A DNA stretch of 64,000 nucleotides from an uncultured bacterium (GCA_949290355.1 CASERN010000011.1:795865-859864), one strand, 5' to 3'. Shown: positions 8,123-17,126, counted from the stretch's first letter. The notes: generated by a model not told the origin, from the letters alone. Numbers and translations are program-made.

Positions 8123-9404
8123 CAATATATTTTGCAATACCCTCACCCATTGAAAAACAGCTTGCTTGAACTCTCAAGGCTCCTTGCGCCATAAAGTCTG
8201 TTGATAAACATCTACCAGCTACAAATAAGTTATCATAATCAGCAGACATTAGACTTTCAATAGGCAAAGAATAATCTTTTACAATCTCTAGAGTAGAGCA
8301 ATCCTTTTTATCAGAATGAACATCTACAGGATAATTAGAGATTAAAACAGGATGTTCAAATTTTTTACTGTTTTTAATATCATCAATTTTATAAACGTAT
8401 TTTCCTTTAATACGTCTTGATACACGTATTCCAAGCATATCTGCTATATTTGAAATAAATGAATCCTCAAATCCTGGAAAATAAATTTTACAAAATTTAG
8501 CTAGTCTGAATATAGCTTTTCTTGCTTGCTGCAGGGCTTTTGACATACTTTCAACATCTAAAGCTTTTGTGTAATCAACAATTCGAGGGCAATTAAAAGC
8601 TATGGTAGAAGGCATACCTGCAACAGTAAATATTTGGAAGTAATTCCTATCATGATCCTCTAATATCCCCTTGTTTACGGCATCATCAAAAATTGGCGCT
8701 AATGCCCAGTGCTTACCTTTATCCCAAGTATAAGCAGTAGATAGATGAATAGCTCCATTTACGCACTCAACAGTAGTTACATTACGGTCATTATCATATT
8801 CTAAAAGCCAATTGGAAAACTTTTTAATATCAACACCACTCATCATAAAACGTAAACTCACAGGTTGATTATCATTCTTTTCTTCTAAAAATTTGCAACC
8901 CAAAAATTTTCCAATTTCGCAATTCCCTGTTGCGTCAATTATATATCTCGTTTCGATAGGTACTGATAATCTACAATTTACATTTTCTATCTTTTCGTTA
9001 TATACCGATAAAATTTCTTTTGAAATTACAATAGATTTTACAATATTACCATCACAAATAATGTCATTTATATGAGCACAAAATATTACTTCAACATTAG
9101 CTCTTTCCATAAGCGAATCAAGCGCAATTTTAGCTAGTTCTGGATTGAACCAGCCTGAATTACCTTGATAAGTAATCTGCCCGCCCATCTCTTTTAATTC
9201 TGCAATAAAATCATTGTAAAACTCAGTATTAATTTGATTTTCTCCTGATTTCATAACAGGAACAACTAAACCAGAAGTAATAGTTCCGCCAAGATGAATT
9301 GATTTTTCTACGATAAGAACTTTTAAGCCTAATTTCCCTGCGATGTAAGCCGCAGCACAACCTGCAGTACCACCGCCTACAACAATTAAATCATATTTTT
9401 TCAT
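8103..9404 (-). CDS. FAD-dependent oxidoreductase (PF12831-type)
   Basis: 433 residues beginning with a Rossmann dinucleotide motif (DLIVVGGGTAGCAAA), followed by EKSIHLGGTITSG and ending with GRCLSTDFMAQGALRVQ, typical of the FAD_oxidored family. The substrate is unknown. The start has a TATAAT box exactly 6 nt upstream and no Shine-Dalgarno sequence. It is convergent with the previous flavoprotein gene, overlapping it by 20 bp. Confidence 0.87.
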   Translation of the reverse strand: MKKYDLIVVGGGTAGCAAAYIAGKLGLKVLIVEKSIHLGGTITSGLVVPVMKSGENQINTEFYNDFIAELKEMGGQITYQGNSGWFNPELAKIALDSLMERANVEVIFCAHINDIICDGNIVKSIVISKEILSVYNEKIENVNCRLSVPIETRYIIDATGNCEIGKFLGCKFLEEKNDNQPVSLRFMMSGVDIKKFSNWLLEYDNDRNVTTVECVNGAIHLSTAYTWDKGKHWALAPIFDDAVNKGILEDHDRNYFQIFTVAGMPSTIAFNCPRIVDYTKALDVESMSKALQQARKAIFRLAKFCKIYFPGFEDSFISNIADMLGIRVSRRIKGKYVYKIDDIKNSKKFEHPVLISNYPVDVHSDKKDCSTLEIVKDYSLPIESLMSADYDNLFVAGRCLSTDFMAQGALRVQASCFSMGEGIAKYIANLLSV

Positions 9405-9410
9405 AGAAAA

Positions 9411-9416
9411 ATTATA
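9411..9416 (-). promoter_or_regulatory. -10 box of a leaderless promoter
   Basis: TATAAT on the minus strand lies 6 nt before the ATG at 9404; TTGCAA 16 bp upstream is a plausible -35. Confidence 0.55.
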
Positions 9417-9452
9417 TAATTTTGAATAAATTTTGCAATAATTTAACTTAAC

Positions 9453-9611
9453 TTAAAATCTAAACGGATAATCATCGGGGATTTTCCATCCATTTTCTTG
9501 TATTAGCGCAGTACAATAAGTTTTTAAGCTTGAATCATTACAGCCATAAGTAGTATTATTAAGTAAAGCTAAAGAGCGAAATTTTAATATATTTACTAAG
9601 ATTTCAAGATA
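9453..9611 (-). pseudogene. Remnant of a prepilin-like gene (C-terminal fragment)
   Basis: Directly after the stop at 9612-9614 the same minus-strand frame stays open for about 52 codons and ends ENGWKIPDDYPFRF. It contains paired cysteines (YGCND and YCTAL). The ending resembles the prepilin at 27561-28345, whose last residues are RSGWKTPKSYKFCL. No start codon is present. I infer a decayed prepilin 3' end; functional read-through of the preceding stop is less likely. Confidence 0.45.
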
Positions 9612-10832
9612 TTATATAGTCTTATTACGCAATTTTAGATACTTCGAACTTGAAAGCAAATTTGAATTTCCAACTTCAATTTTATGTGCTTTTAAAATAG
9701 CCTCATTATCAAGCGATAAATTTTCATCACGATAAAATATACCTACTCGAGTTTTTATAAGCCCTAAATCGAATTCTGAGAGGTCATATTTTATTAGAGA
9801 TTTATTTTTAACAGCAACAGTACCTGTAAATTTATTTGAAGAAGCTGAAAAAATTTTTCCTACATAAAAACCTGCATTCAAAAAAGCATTTCTTATATTT
9901 GCAGAATTTGAATACGTTAAAATCATGCCATTTTCATCAAGATGAGAATAAAGCAATTTAAAAAAGTCAACTGTCCATAGACAAGGACACTTGGATGGTG
10001 TAAATGCATCCAAAAAGATAAAATTATAAGAATTTTTATCATACTTTATCACATTCCTTGCATCATCAATTTTTAGATTAAAATCAAAATCCAACGTTTT
10101 AAGGCATTTATATGCGTTTTTATAACATATAGATATATACTTATAATATATATTATGTAAGAACACACTTAAGTAGCTTAAAGGGGATTTATTATACCTC
10201 TCGTTTAATAAAAAGGAATAAAAATGGCATATATCTTTATCAAAAAATGAAGAATATTTTTTTGAATTTAAAATTTCTAAAATGCCTATATTTATAAATT
10301 TATACAATTTAAGCAATAAAATTATATTGATTTCTTTCGAAAGTTTAAAATTTGTATTAGCAGTTTTACTTAGCATTTTATTTATTTTTTTTTGTGTAAA
10401 TGTTATTGGTAATTTTTTATTTACTTTCCCAATATTTTTTTCATAAGTTTTAAAAAACGGAGACAAAAATGCTAAATTTTTATCTGTGTCTATAGCTGTT
10501 ATAAAAATTTTATACTTTTTATTATTGGTATATATCTTATCGTTATATGTATCACTTCTTTCGATTTTATTATTGGTATGTATCGTCTCGTTATAGTAGA
10601 AATTATAAATTTCATTAAGCAAACTTTTGGAATTATATCCGATTCCGAAACAGATATCTAGAACTTTTATTTCAGAATTATTTTTTAGGAAATTTTTAAT
10701 TTCGGCAGGAATAATAAATTTTTCATATGATTCAGTAATTGCACCATATGTAGAATGGTATATGTCATCTGCATCTTTAGAGAATAAACCTACAGATCCG
10801 TCATTTGTGTAATATGGGTAAAACTCGTACAT
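9612..10832 (-). CDS. MnmC-type SAM-dependent methyltransferase domain protein
   Basis: 406 residues. The opening (YYTNDGSVGLFSKDADDIYH, then TYGAITES) and VLDICFGIGYNS (SAM-binding loop), together with LDAFTPSKCPCLW and the later NSANIRNAF region, match the methyltransferase half of MnmC, which finishes 5-methylaminomethyl-2-thiouridine in tRNA wobble positions. No FAD oxidase half is present. The middle carries a long Lys/Asn/Tyr-rich insert. The ATG at 10832 is preferred over an in-frame start at 10895 because TATAAT lies exactly 6 nt upstream of it. Confidence 0.75.
   Translation of the reverse strand: MYEFYPYYTNDGSVGLFSKDADDIYHSTYGAITESYEKFIIPAEIKNFLKNNSEIKVLDICFGIGYNSKSLLNEIYNFYYNETIHTNNKIERSDTYNDKIYTNNKKYKIFITAIDTDKNLAFLSPFFKTYEKNIGKVNKKLPITFTQKKINKMLSKTANTNFKLSKEINIILLLKLYKFINIGILEILNSKKYSSFFDKDICHFYSFLLNERYNKSPLSYLSVFLHNIYYKYISICYKNAYKCLKTLDFDFNLKIDDARNVIKYDKNSYNFIFLDAFTPSKCPCLWTVDFFKLLYSHLDENGMILTYSNSANIRNAFLNAGFYVGKIFSASSNKFTGTVAVKNKSLIKYDLSEFDLGLIKTRVGIFYRDENLSLDNEAILKAHKIEVGNSNLLSSSKYLKLRNKTI
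10517..10595. repeat. Imperfect 48-bp tandem duplication inside the MnmC-like gene
   Basis: The 31-bp block at 10517-10547 recurs at 10565-10595 with a few mismatches. The period of 48 bp keeps the reading frame, giving two similar TNNK-containing peptides. It explains part of the insert between the SAM-binding loop and the later catalytic region. Confidence 0.7.
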
Positions 10833-10838
10833 ACTCTT

Positions 10839-10844
10839 ATTATA
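10839..10844 (-). promoter_or_regulatory. -10 box of a leaderless promoter
   Basis: TATAAT on the minus strand lies 6 nt before the ATG at 10832. It decides the start of the MnmC-like gene. Confidence 0.55.
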
Positions 10845-10939
10845 TCTACATGTGGGCATTATACACAAATTCGTTAAATATCTTAGTATTAGCATTTTAA
10901 AATGTTTCTGTTATAATATGTATTGTAAATGAGGGAATT

Positions 10940-11884
10940 ATGAAAATAAGTGTAAAAGTGCCTGCTACAACGGCAAATTTAGGCCCCGGATTTGATTGTC
11001 TGGGATTAGCATTACCGATTTATAATACAATCACAATAGAAGAAACAGTATTACCTGGTACGGGCATAGAAATAAACGTTTTAAGTGATGATTCTATAAA
11101 AGATGACCTGATAATGGAACATATTCCAATGGATGAAAATAGCATTATATACAAGGCTGTAGAGCTTTTATATAATTCTATCGGTCAGACTCCAAGTGAG
11201 TTAAAAATAACAGTACAATCACAAATTCCTGTTGCAAGAGGATTAGGAAGCAGTGCTTCTGTTATTGTCGGAGGTTTAATTGCTGCAAATGAACTTCTTG
11301 GACATCCCGCAGATGAAGTAGCACTACTATCAATAGCTACAGAAGTAGAGGGGCATCCTGACAATATCACGCCGGCAATAGTTGGTGGACTTGTACTAAC
11401 ATCATTAGAAGATGATGGAAGAGTAATATACAAAAAATTAGATTGGCCTGATGAATGGAATATTACGGTATGTATCCCTGATTATGAACTTCCAACTGAC
11501 ATTTCGCGTTCTGTATTGCCGAAGAATGTTCCTCTTGAGGATGCTATTTTTAACGCTAAACGCATGGGCATGTTTGTTCAAGCCGTAAATACAAAAGATG
11601 CGGAACTTATGAAACTAGCTTTGCAAGATAAATTACATCAACCATACAGAATGAAACTTGTTCCAGGACTTGAAAATATTATAGATAATCTGAAACATGA
11701 AGAAAATGTTTTGGGATGTGTCTTGAGTGGAGCAGGACCCGCTATAATAATCATTTCTCAGAAAAATGATTTAGAAAAAATTAAAAATATTGTGAAAAAC
11801 ACTTGGGAAGAAATGAATGTTAAAGTAAATATAATGACTCTTCCTGTAGAAAAACAAGGTGCACAAATTATAAACCATGAATAA
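10940..11884 (+). CDS. thrB: Homoserine kinase
   Basis: 314 residues of the GHMP kinase family. VPATTANLGPGFDCLGLAL is the N-terminal homoserine kinase signature, VARGLGSSAS the ATP-binding loop, and LSGAGPAI the C-terminal GHMP motif. It phosphorylates homoserine on the way to threonine. GAGGGA precedes the ATG, and TATAAT at 10913-10918 gives a short normal leader, unlike the leaderless genes nearby. Neither thrC nor hom is adjacent. Confidence 0.95.
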   Translation: MKISVKVPATTANLGPGFDCLGLALPIYNTITIEETVLPGTGIEINVLSDDSIKDDLIMEHIPMDENSIIYKAVELLYNSIGQTPSELKITVQSQIPVARGLGSSASVIVGGLIAANELLGHPADEVALLSIATEVEGHPDNITPAIVGGLVLTSLEDDGRVIYKKLDWPDEWNITVCIPDYELPTDISRSVLPKNVPLEDAIFNAKRMGMFVQAVNTKDAELMKLALQDKLHQPYRMKLVPGLENIIDNLKHEENVLGCVLSGAGPAIIIISQKNDLEKIKNIVKNTWEEMNVKVNIMTLPVEKQGAQIINHE

Positions 11885-11886
11885 AT

Positions 11887-11917
11887 AAAAAAGACTCATC
11901 TGGAATGAGTCTTTTTT
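11887..11917 (+). terminator. Bidirectional terminator between thrB and the convergent gene
   Basis: A 13-bp stem (11887-11899 with 11905-11917) with a 5-nt loop. A-tract and T-tract flanks allow termination in both directions. It lies right after the thrB stop. Confidence 0.9.
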
Positions 11918-11928
11918 TTATTTATTTA

Positions 11929-12459
11929 TTAAGATTGACCTGTATAATCTGGTGTTAAGCCTTTGACGCCGGCTTTTTCTTCTTCTTTCTTAGCATCGTA
12001 TTCAGCTTGAGCTATTTTCAATCTTGATTCTAGGTTATCTTTTTCTGTTTGCAATGAATCTTCTAAATCCTTTAATGACTGCAATTGAGACTCTTTTTCC
12101 ATTTCAAACATATTTTGCCATACAGATTGTGCCATAGAAAATTGCTGCTGTATAGCTTGTTGTATACCCATATATCTAGAATAATCATCATTAGACATTC
12201 CGGAAATTGCTCCCAACATATTTGTTTGATCAAATTGACCAAAACCAGCATTTTGCATAGCTCCTAAAGTAGCATATTGCATTTGGGACATCATTTGAGA
12301 TTTCATGCTTCTTTCTTTTGCACTAAACATGTTTTCCATGTCGCCAATTTCTCTGGTAACACGGCGCAGCCTGCTCTGAACGCTTGTCATTTGATACTGT
12401 AGATCTCGGACAAGTTTCCCGGCCATTAATTTACCATATGCGCCTGATAGAAAACCCAT
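11929..12459 (-). CDS. Hypothetical coiled-coil protein, Met/Gln-rich centre
   Basis: 176 residues with no signal peptide or membrane segment. Residues 15-60 and 110-160 have heptad-like charged patterns typical of coiled coils, separated by a Met/Gln/Gly-rich stretch. I do not recognise a family. AAGGAT precedes the ATG. It is divergent from the AI-2E-type transporter gene across a 174-bp region containing an HLR1-like site. Confidence 0.75.
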   Translation of the reverse strand: MGFLSGAYGKLMAGKLVRDLQYQMTSVQSRLRRVTREIGDMENMFSAKERSMKSQMMSQMQYATLGAMQNAGFGQFDQTNMLGAISGMSNDDYSRYMGIQQAIQQQFSMAQSVWQNMFEMEKESQLQSLKDLEDSLQTEKDNLESRLKIAQAEYDAKKEEEKAGVKGLTPDYTGQS

Positions 12460-12538
12460 GTTAATATCCTTTTTTTTTAGTCCTCGTAAATATATAAAGT
12501 ATATATCTTAATGTGAATTGCTTTTTTTAAAGAAAATG

Positions 12539-12556
12539 TTAACATTTCTTTACATT
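12539..12556 (+). promoter_or_regulatory. HLR1-like direct repeat (RpaB-type site), one mismatch
   Basis: TTAACATT, two bases, then TTTACATT. The cyanobacterial HLR1 box recognised by RpaB is two (G/T)TTACA(T/A)(T/A) units 2 nt apart; one position differs here. It overlaps a 14-bp palindrome (12534-12547) in the divergent region between 12459 and 12634. A closely similar sequence with a perfect match lies at 62549-62566. Confidence 0.4.
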
Positions 12557-12633
12557 AGAAAAATGTATATATAAGTTTATTAATTGAATATTTTACATAT
12601 TCCTGATAAAATAATCTAAAAGGAGTCAAAATA

Positions 12634-13674
12634 ATGCTAAATAAAAGATTTTGGACAAGTAAAAATATTATTTTCACAATTTTGGTAGTTGCACTACTTT
12701 TAATATTACCTAAAATTGTTGGAATACTGATGCTGTTTTTTGGAGCATATGTTATAGCTTGTGCGCTAAATCCTTATGTAACAAAATTAATGAAAAATAT
12801 GAACAGATCTACTGCTTCTTCTGTTGTTATATTAGGAAGCATTTTAGGAATTATAGCTCTTTTTATACCTATAGCTTTTGTTTCATATAAAGAAATTAAA
12901 ACATTTTTGATCACATTACCTGAAAAAATAACAGAAGTTACAAACTTCCTGCTTAATGCAGAATTTTACGGACATAAAATTCCTGAAATGATTGATCCTA
13001 GCACAATTTTAGGGAATAGCTCAACTTTCGCACAAGGACTTGTTAATCAATCTTGGAGCTTAACTGTAAGCATATTCCAACTTATAATGGTATCTGTAGC
13101 ATTAACAATGATTGTATACTATATACTTGTAGATAAAGTTTACTTAAAAAAGAAATTCCTTGAATTTTTCCCGCCTGATTTAAAAGATAAAGCAGACGAA
13201 ATTTTATCAAATATTAGTAATAAAGTTGGCGGATATGTTAGAGCTCAAATTTTATCTATGGCTGCTGTAGGTATTATGATGGCTGTTGTTCTCGTAATAT
13301 TAGGAGTAGAATATTCAACATTGCTAGGTTTGATATCAGGGATTCTAGATATTGTACCAATTTTAGGACCAACTATTGCATTAGGCGTAATCCTTTTAGT
13401 AGCCTATCCATTAGGCCTTGTGAAAATTATATTAATAGTATTTGGTTTCTTATTAGTTCAACAAATTTCAAATTATGTTGTAAGACCCGTACTATTTGGA
13501 AAATTAATGGAATTGCATCCTCTTATGATATTTCTAGCTTTGTTTTTGGCAGAACAATTCTTAGGCTTTTGGGGGGTAATTCTTTCTCCTGCAATTGCAG
13601 CTACAATATGCGTACTTATTGATGAATTATATATTACACCAATAAACCTAAAGGCAAAAGAGTCTGATGAATAA
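12634..13674 (+). CDS. AI-2E family transporter (UPF0118)
   Basis: 346 residues with about eight hydrophobic segments, including the family hallmark LGLISGILDIVPILGPTIAL and the C-terminal LHPLMIFLALFLAEQFLGFWGVILSPAIAA. Members export autoinducer 2 or exchange ions; the role here is not known. AAGGAGT precedes the ATG. It overlaps the next gene by 8 bp, so the two are probably coupled. Confidence 0.88.
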   Translation: MLNKRFWTSKNIIFTILVVALLLILPKIVGILMLFFGAYVIACALNPYVTKLMKNMNRSTASSVVILGSILGIIALFIPIAFVSYKEIKTFLITLPEKITEVTNFLLNAEFYGHKIPEMIDPSTILGNSSTFAQGLVNQSWSLTVSIFQLIMVSVALTMIVYYILVDKVYLKKKFLEFFPPDLKDKADEILSNISNKVGGYVRAQILSMAAVGIMMAVVLVILGVEYSTLLGLISGILDIVPILGPTIALGVILLVAYPLGLVKIILIVFGFLLVQQISNYVVRPVLFGKLMELHPLMIFLALFLAEQFLGFWGVILSPAIAATICVLIDELYITPINLKAKESDE

Positions 13675-15196
13675 TTCTGAAAAATATTTATATAACAGAT
13701 ATAATAAAAAAGAAAAAGATTTTGTAATGTGGATGGCTTTTCCTGGCATATATTCATTTTCAATGTCATCATTAGGATATTTATGGATGTTTAAGCTCAT
13801 TGATGAAACCGAAAATATTAATATTGAAAGGATATGTTCAGATACACAAAACACCAGATATAATGTGTCTGATGTAAATCTGTTCGGATTTTCTTTTTCT
13901 TTTGATATGGACTTTTTAACGATATTTTCAATGCTAGAAAAATACAATATTCCACTAAAATCTTCAGAAAGAGGGGATTACCCGCTTATTTTTGCCGGAG
14001 GCCCTGTAGTTAGTGCGAATCCACAACCTTATAAAGAGTTTTTTGATTTTTTTGTAATAGGTGATGGAGAAGAAATTAATATTCAAGCTGCAAACATCTG
14101 TAAACAAACTTCTTGCAAGGATGATGCACTAAAAAAATTATCAGAACTTGAAGGGATATATGTACCCAAATATCCTAAGAAAGTAAAAAAATTAACAAAT
14201 AAACTTTCTAAATGCGTATATACTCCTATACTTAGCGAAAACGCTTTTTTTAAAAATACATTTATTCTTGAAATGTCTCGAGGTTGCGCTAACAGATGCG
14301 GATTTTGTTTGGCATCATATTTAAATCTTCCTTTGAGAAGCGTTCCTTATGAAGAACTAATTAATACTATTAATCTCGGATTATCCTATACAAATAAAAT
14401 AGCACTTCTTGGCGCACAAATAAGTGCTCATCCTAAATTCCATGAAGTGTGTAAATATATTTATGACAAAATTATTGCAGGTGAAAAAATTGAAATGAGT
14501 GTATCATCATTAAGAGTAGATGCCATTACACCTGATGTAGTAAAAACTCTTGTAGCTGCAGGACAAAAAAATTCAACTTTAGCAATCGAAGCTGGTAGTG
14601 AAAGATTGAGAAAAGTAATTAACAAAAATCTTACTGAAGAACAAATATTTAATGCTGTTAAAATAGCCCGAGATAACGGTCTAAAAGGTCTAAAATTTTA
14701 TGGAATGATAGGGCTTCCTACTGAAACTGAAAAAGACATTTATTCCATAATAGAGTTAGCAAAAAAACTGAAACAAAAATTTAAAGGATTTGATATATCC
14801 TTTGGTTTTTCAAGCTTTGTACCTAAACCTAATACTCCATTCCAATGGATAGGAAGAGAAAATACAAAATCCCTTGAAAATAAAGCTAATTATTTAAAAA
14901 AAGAGCTTCATAAACTAGGTATTGTTGCTCATATATCAAGTATCAAATGGGATTATTGGCAAGCTGTTTTATCCAGAGGAGACGAATCATTAACTGATTT
15001 TCTAATTGAAGCGTATAAAAACGGCGGCAAACTCGGAGCATTTAAGTCCGCAGCCAAAAAATACAAAATTGATGCAAATTATTTTGCTACACAAAATTAT
15101 AAATACGATAAATATCTACCTTGGGACTTTATTGAAATAAAACCAGGTAAAGAATTCTTACAAAAAGAAAGCATTAAGTTACTAAATCAAAATTAA
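13667..15196 (+). CDS. B12-binding-type radical SAM protein (N-terminal half of the TIGR03960 architecture)
   Basis: 509 residues. The radical SAM CxxxCxxC motif is Cys207, Cys211 and Cys214 (RGCANRCGFC). The N-terminal part (AFPGIYSFSMSSLGYLWM, later FAGGPVVSANPQPYKEFFDFFVIGDGEE) matches the cobalamin-binding-like domain of the uncharacterised TIGR03960 proteins. In many bacteria that family is fused to a second domain (TIGR03936), which is missing here. The substrate is unknown. Its start lies inside the end of the AI-2E-type transporter gene. Confidence 0.83.
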   Translation: MNNSEKYLYNRYNKKEKDFVMWMAFPGIYSFSMSSLGYLWMFKLIDETENINIERICSDTQNTRYNVSDVNLFGFSFSFDMDFLTIFSMLEKYNIPLKSSERGDYPLIFAGGPVVSANPQPYKEFFDFFVIGDGEEINIQAANICKQTSCKDDALKKLSELEGIYVPKYPKKVKKLTNKLSKCVYTPILSENAFFKNTFILEMSRGCANRCGFCLASYLNLPLRSVPYEELINTINLGLSYTNKIALLGAQISAHPKFHEVCKYIYDKIIAGEKIEMSVSSLRVDAITPDVVKTLVAAGQKNSTLAIEAGSERLRKVINKNLTEEQIFNAVKIARDNGLKGLKFYGMIGLPTETEKDIYSIIELAKKLKQKFKGFDISFGFSSFVPKPNTPFQWIGRENTKSLENKANYLKKELHKLGIVAHISSIKWDYWQAVLSRGDESLTDFLIEAYKNGGKLGAFKSAAKKYKIDANYFATQNYKYDKYLPWDFIEIKPGKEFLQKESIKLLNQN

Positions 15197-15816
15197 AGAG
15201 GCTTGTAATCGCAATATACAAGACTTGACCATTTCTCATAGTAACTAATTTGGGTAGCACTTCCTGATTTAATGTATATTCTATGCAATGAGCTATGAGG
15301 AATATTTAACGCAGCACAAATTGCAGCTTTTATTACATCTTTATGAGTAACAATAATTATTCTATTCCCGATATTTTCATCAATTATTTTATTTATAGAA
15401 GCACTTACTCGATTAATAAAATCAGATACACTTTCTGCATCTTCAGGAACTGCTTTACCTGGAATATTAATAAGATTATCCAATGCATCAGGGTATTTTT
15501 CATCAACCTGTTCAAAAGTTAATCCGTTAAAACTACCACATTTTCTTGGGTGTAATTCTTTTATAATTTCATAATCTTGTTTAAAAAGTTTAGCTATCAT
15601 TGCAGCTGATTGAGTTGCACGAAGAGCAGGAGAGGTATAAATTTTATCATTTTTAACCCCTCTTTCTTTTAAAAATTCACAAATTTTATCTATTTCTTCT
15701 TGTCCTGCATCATTAATTGGGGGATAAGATTCAGAATCAGTAAACCTGTCATCCTCACTATATATTGTTGCGCCGTTACATATAAAAGTTATTTTACATT
15801 TTCTGCTAAAATACAT
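15193..15816 (-). CDS. Histidine-phosphatase-fold protein lacking the RHG catalytic motif
   Basis: 207 residues with the phosphoglycerate mutase-like fold: SPALRATQSAAMIA near residue 62 and IIVTHKDV for the second active-site histidine. The expected LxRHGE/Q at the first strand reads FICNGAT, so both the arginine and the phospho-accepting histidine are replaced. It is therefore unlikely to be a normal phosphatase or mutase. GAGGTGA precedes the ATG. It overlaps the radical SAM gene end by 4 bp and is divergent from leuD across an inverted repeat. Confidence 0.82.
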   Translation of the reverse strand: MYFSRKCKITFICNGATIYSEDDRFTDSESYPPINDAGQEEIDKICEFLKERGVKNDKIYTSPALRATQSAAMIAKLFKQDYEIIKELHPRKCGSFNGLTFEQVDEKYPDALDNLINIPGKAVPEDAESVSDFINRVSASINKIIDENIGNRIIIVTHKDVIKAAICAALNIPHSSLHRIYIKSGSATQISYYEKWSSLVYCDYKPL

Positions 15817-15837
15817 TATTTCACCTCATTGAGTTTA

Positions 15838-15883
15838 TTATAACATTATTTTATGTTATAATCAAGATAAAATAATGTTATAA
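15838..15883. promoter_or_regulatory. Perfect 17-bp inverted repeat between divergent genes
   Basis: Arms 15838-15854 (TTATAACATTATTTTAT) and 15867-15883 are exact reverse complements with a 12-nt spacer. The 9-mer ATGTTATAA occurs three times: inverted at 15838-15846 and direct at 15853-15861 and 15875-15883, the direct pair 22 bp apart. A TATAAT lies in the spacer (15857-15862). It looks like an operator overlapping divergent promoters, or a transcribed hairpin in the leuD leader. Confidence 0.65.
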
Positions 15884-15900
15884 ATATCTAAGGAGGATAT

Positions 15901-16398
15901 ATGAAAGGGAAAGCATTTAAATTTGGAGATAATATTTCAACTGACCATATTGCACCAGGCAGATTATTTCATTTACGCTCAAATTTACCGGAATTTGCAA
16001 AACACGTGCTAGAAGATGCTGACCCAAATTTTGCTAAAAATATGCATAAAGGGGATTTTGTAGTTGCAGGTTCAAACTTTGGACTTGGTTCTTCAAGAGA
16101 ACATGCACCTAAAATTATAAAAATAGCAGGAGTTGGAGCTGTTATTGCAAAATCATTTGCAAGAATATTTTACAGAAACGCAATCAATATAGGTTTACTT
16201 GCTATAGAGTGTGATACTGATTCAATAGATGCTGGCGACGAATTAGAATTAGATATAGAAAATGGCATTATAAAAAATCTTACAAATGGCACTATCGTAC
16301 AAATTGAACCTTTGCCACCAGTCATGATAAAATTATTACAAGATGGCGGACTTGTTGAGCATATTAAGAAAAACGGTGATTTTAAATTAACAAATTAA
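15901..16398 (+). CDS. leuD: 3-isopropylmalate dehydratase small subunit
   Basis: 165 residues, the size of the LeuD/HacB swivelling-domain subunit. FGDNISTDHIAPGR, the strongly conserved GSNFGLGSSREHAP near residue 58, and SFARIFYRNAINIGL are visible. With LeuC it isomerises isopropylmalate in leucine synthesis; a homoaconitase or methyltransferase-linked homologue cannot be excluded without its partner. leuC is not adjacent. AAGGAGGATAT precedes the ATG. Confidence 0.9.
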   Translation: MKGKAFKFGDNISTDHIAPGRLFHLRSNLPEFAKHVLEDADPNFAKNMHKGDFVVAGSNFGLGSSREHAPKIIKIAGVGAVIAKSFARIFYRNAINIGLLAIECDTDSIDAGDELELDIENGIIKNLTNGTIVQIEPLPPVMIKLLQDGGLVEHIKKNGDFKLTN

Positions 16399-16399
16399 A

Positions 16400-17068
16400 T
16401 TACCACTTTAATAATGTATTAAGCATAATTGAAGCATCATAAGCGTCTTTTGATTTCAATCTTACGTATTGGTGCTTCTCATTATTTATAACACACATAG
16501 TATCACCGCATCGCCTCATAAATTCATATAATAAAGAGTAATCCGCAGCTTTTTGGCGAACTTTATTACATTCTTCAAAACTATCACAAATTTTTGACGG
16601 ACCAACTTCACCTTGTCTTACTAAATTAAAATCTTTTTGCGAATAATCAAATAAAATATAGTTACTTCTCATCTCTTTTGAACTTAAGTAAGAATTAACT
16701 TTATCTCTAAATTCTAAATCAGAATCAGAATTTTTATATGTGTAAAATACAACTTTTTTATCAGAATTAAAAATTTGAGTCCAAACGTTGGAATTTTTAG
16801 AACCTCTTAAAGCTGCCTCTGGAATTATATTAGGCTGATATGATTCATATTTTTTTACAGTTTGTTTTTTATTGTCAGCAGTACCTAAAAAAGAAAACTT
16901 GTCTCTTGATGAGTATGCTTTTGAATCCATATTATTAGTTAAATTACCAAAAGCTTCTTGGAAATCAGATGGAGCAAATCCCTTTAAAAAACCCGTAAAA
17001 TAAGCTATACTTAACAATACAAATATACAAACAACAAAACCAAATATCTCTTTCAATTTTTCATTCAT
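16400..17068 (-). CDS. Membrane-anchored hypothetical protein, thioredoxin-like fold possible
   Basis: 222 residues. One N-terminal membrane anchor (residues 9-27) is followed by a soluble domain with a VVFYTYKNSDSDLEFRDKV segment and a late VINNEKHQYVRL strand, reminiscent of a thioredoxin-like fold. There is no CxxC; cysteines are scattered. The function is unknown. ATG 17068 is chosen over 17080 because GGAG lies at the right distance. It is divergent from rpsL and convergent with leuD, 1 bp apart. Confidence 0.7.
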   Translation of the reverse strand: MNEKLKEIFGFVVCIFVLLSIAYFTGFLKGFAPSDFQEAFGNLTNNMDSKAYSSRDKFSFLGTADNKKQTVKKYESYQPNIIPEAALRGSKNSNVWTQIFNSDKKVVFYTYKNSDSDLEFRDKVNSYLSSKEMRSNYILFDYSQKDFNLVRQGEVGPSKICDSFEECNKVRQKAADYSLLYEFMRRCGDTMCVINNEKHQYVRLKSKDAYDASIMLNTLLKW

Positions 17069-17126
17069 ACAAATCTCCAAATCTCTTTTTGATTATATAG
17101 CATTATTAATATATTTGCAATATTTA

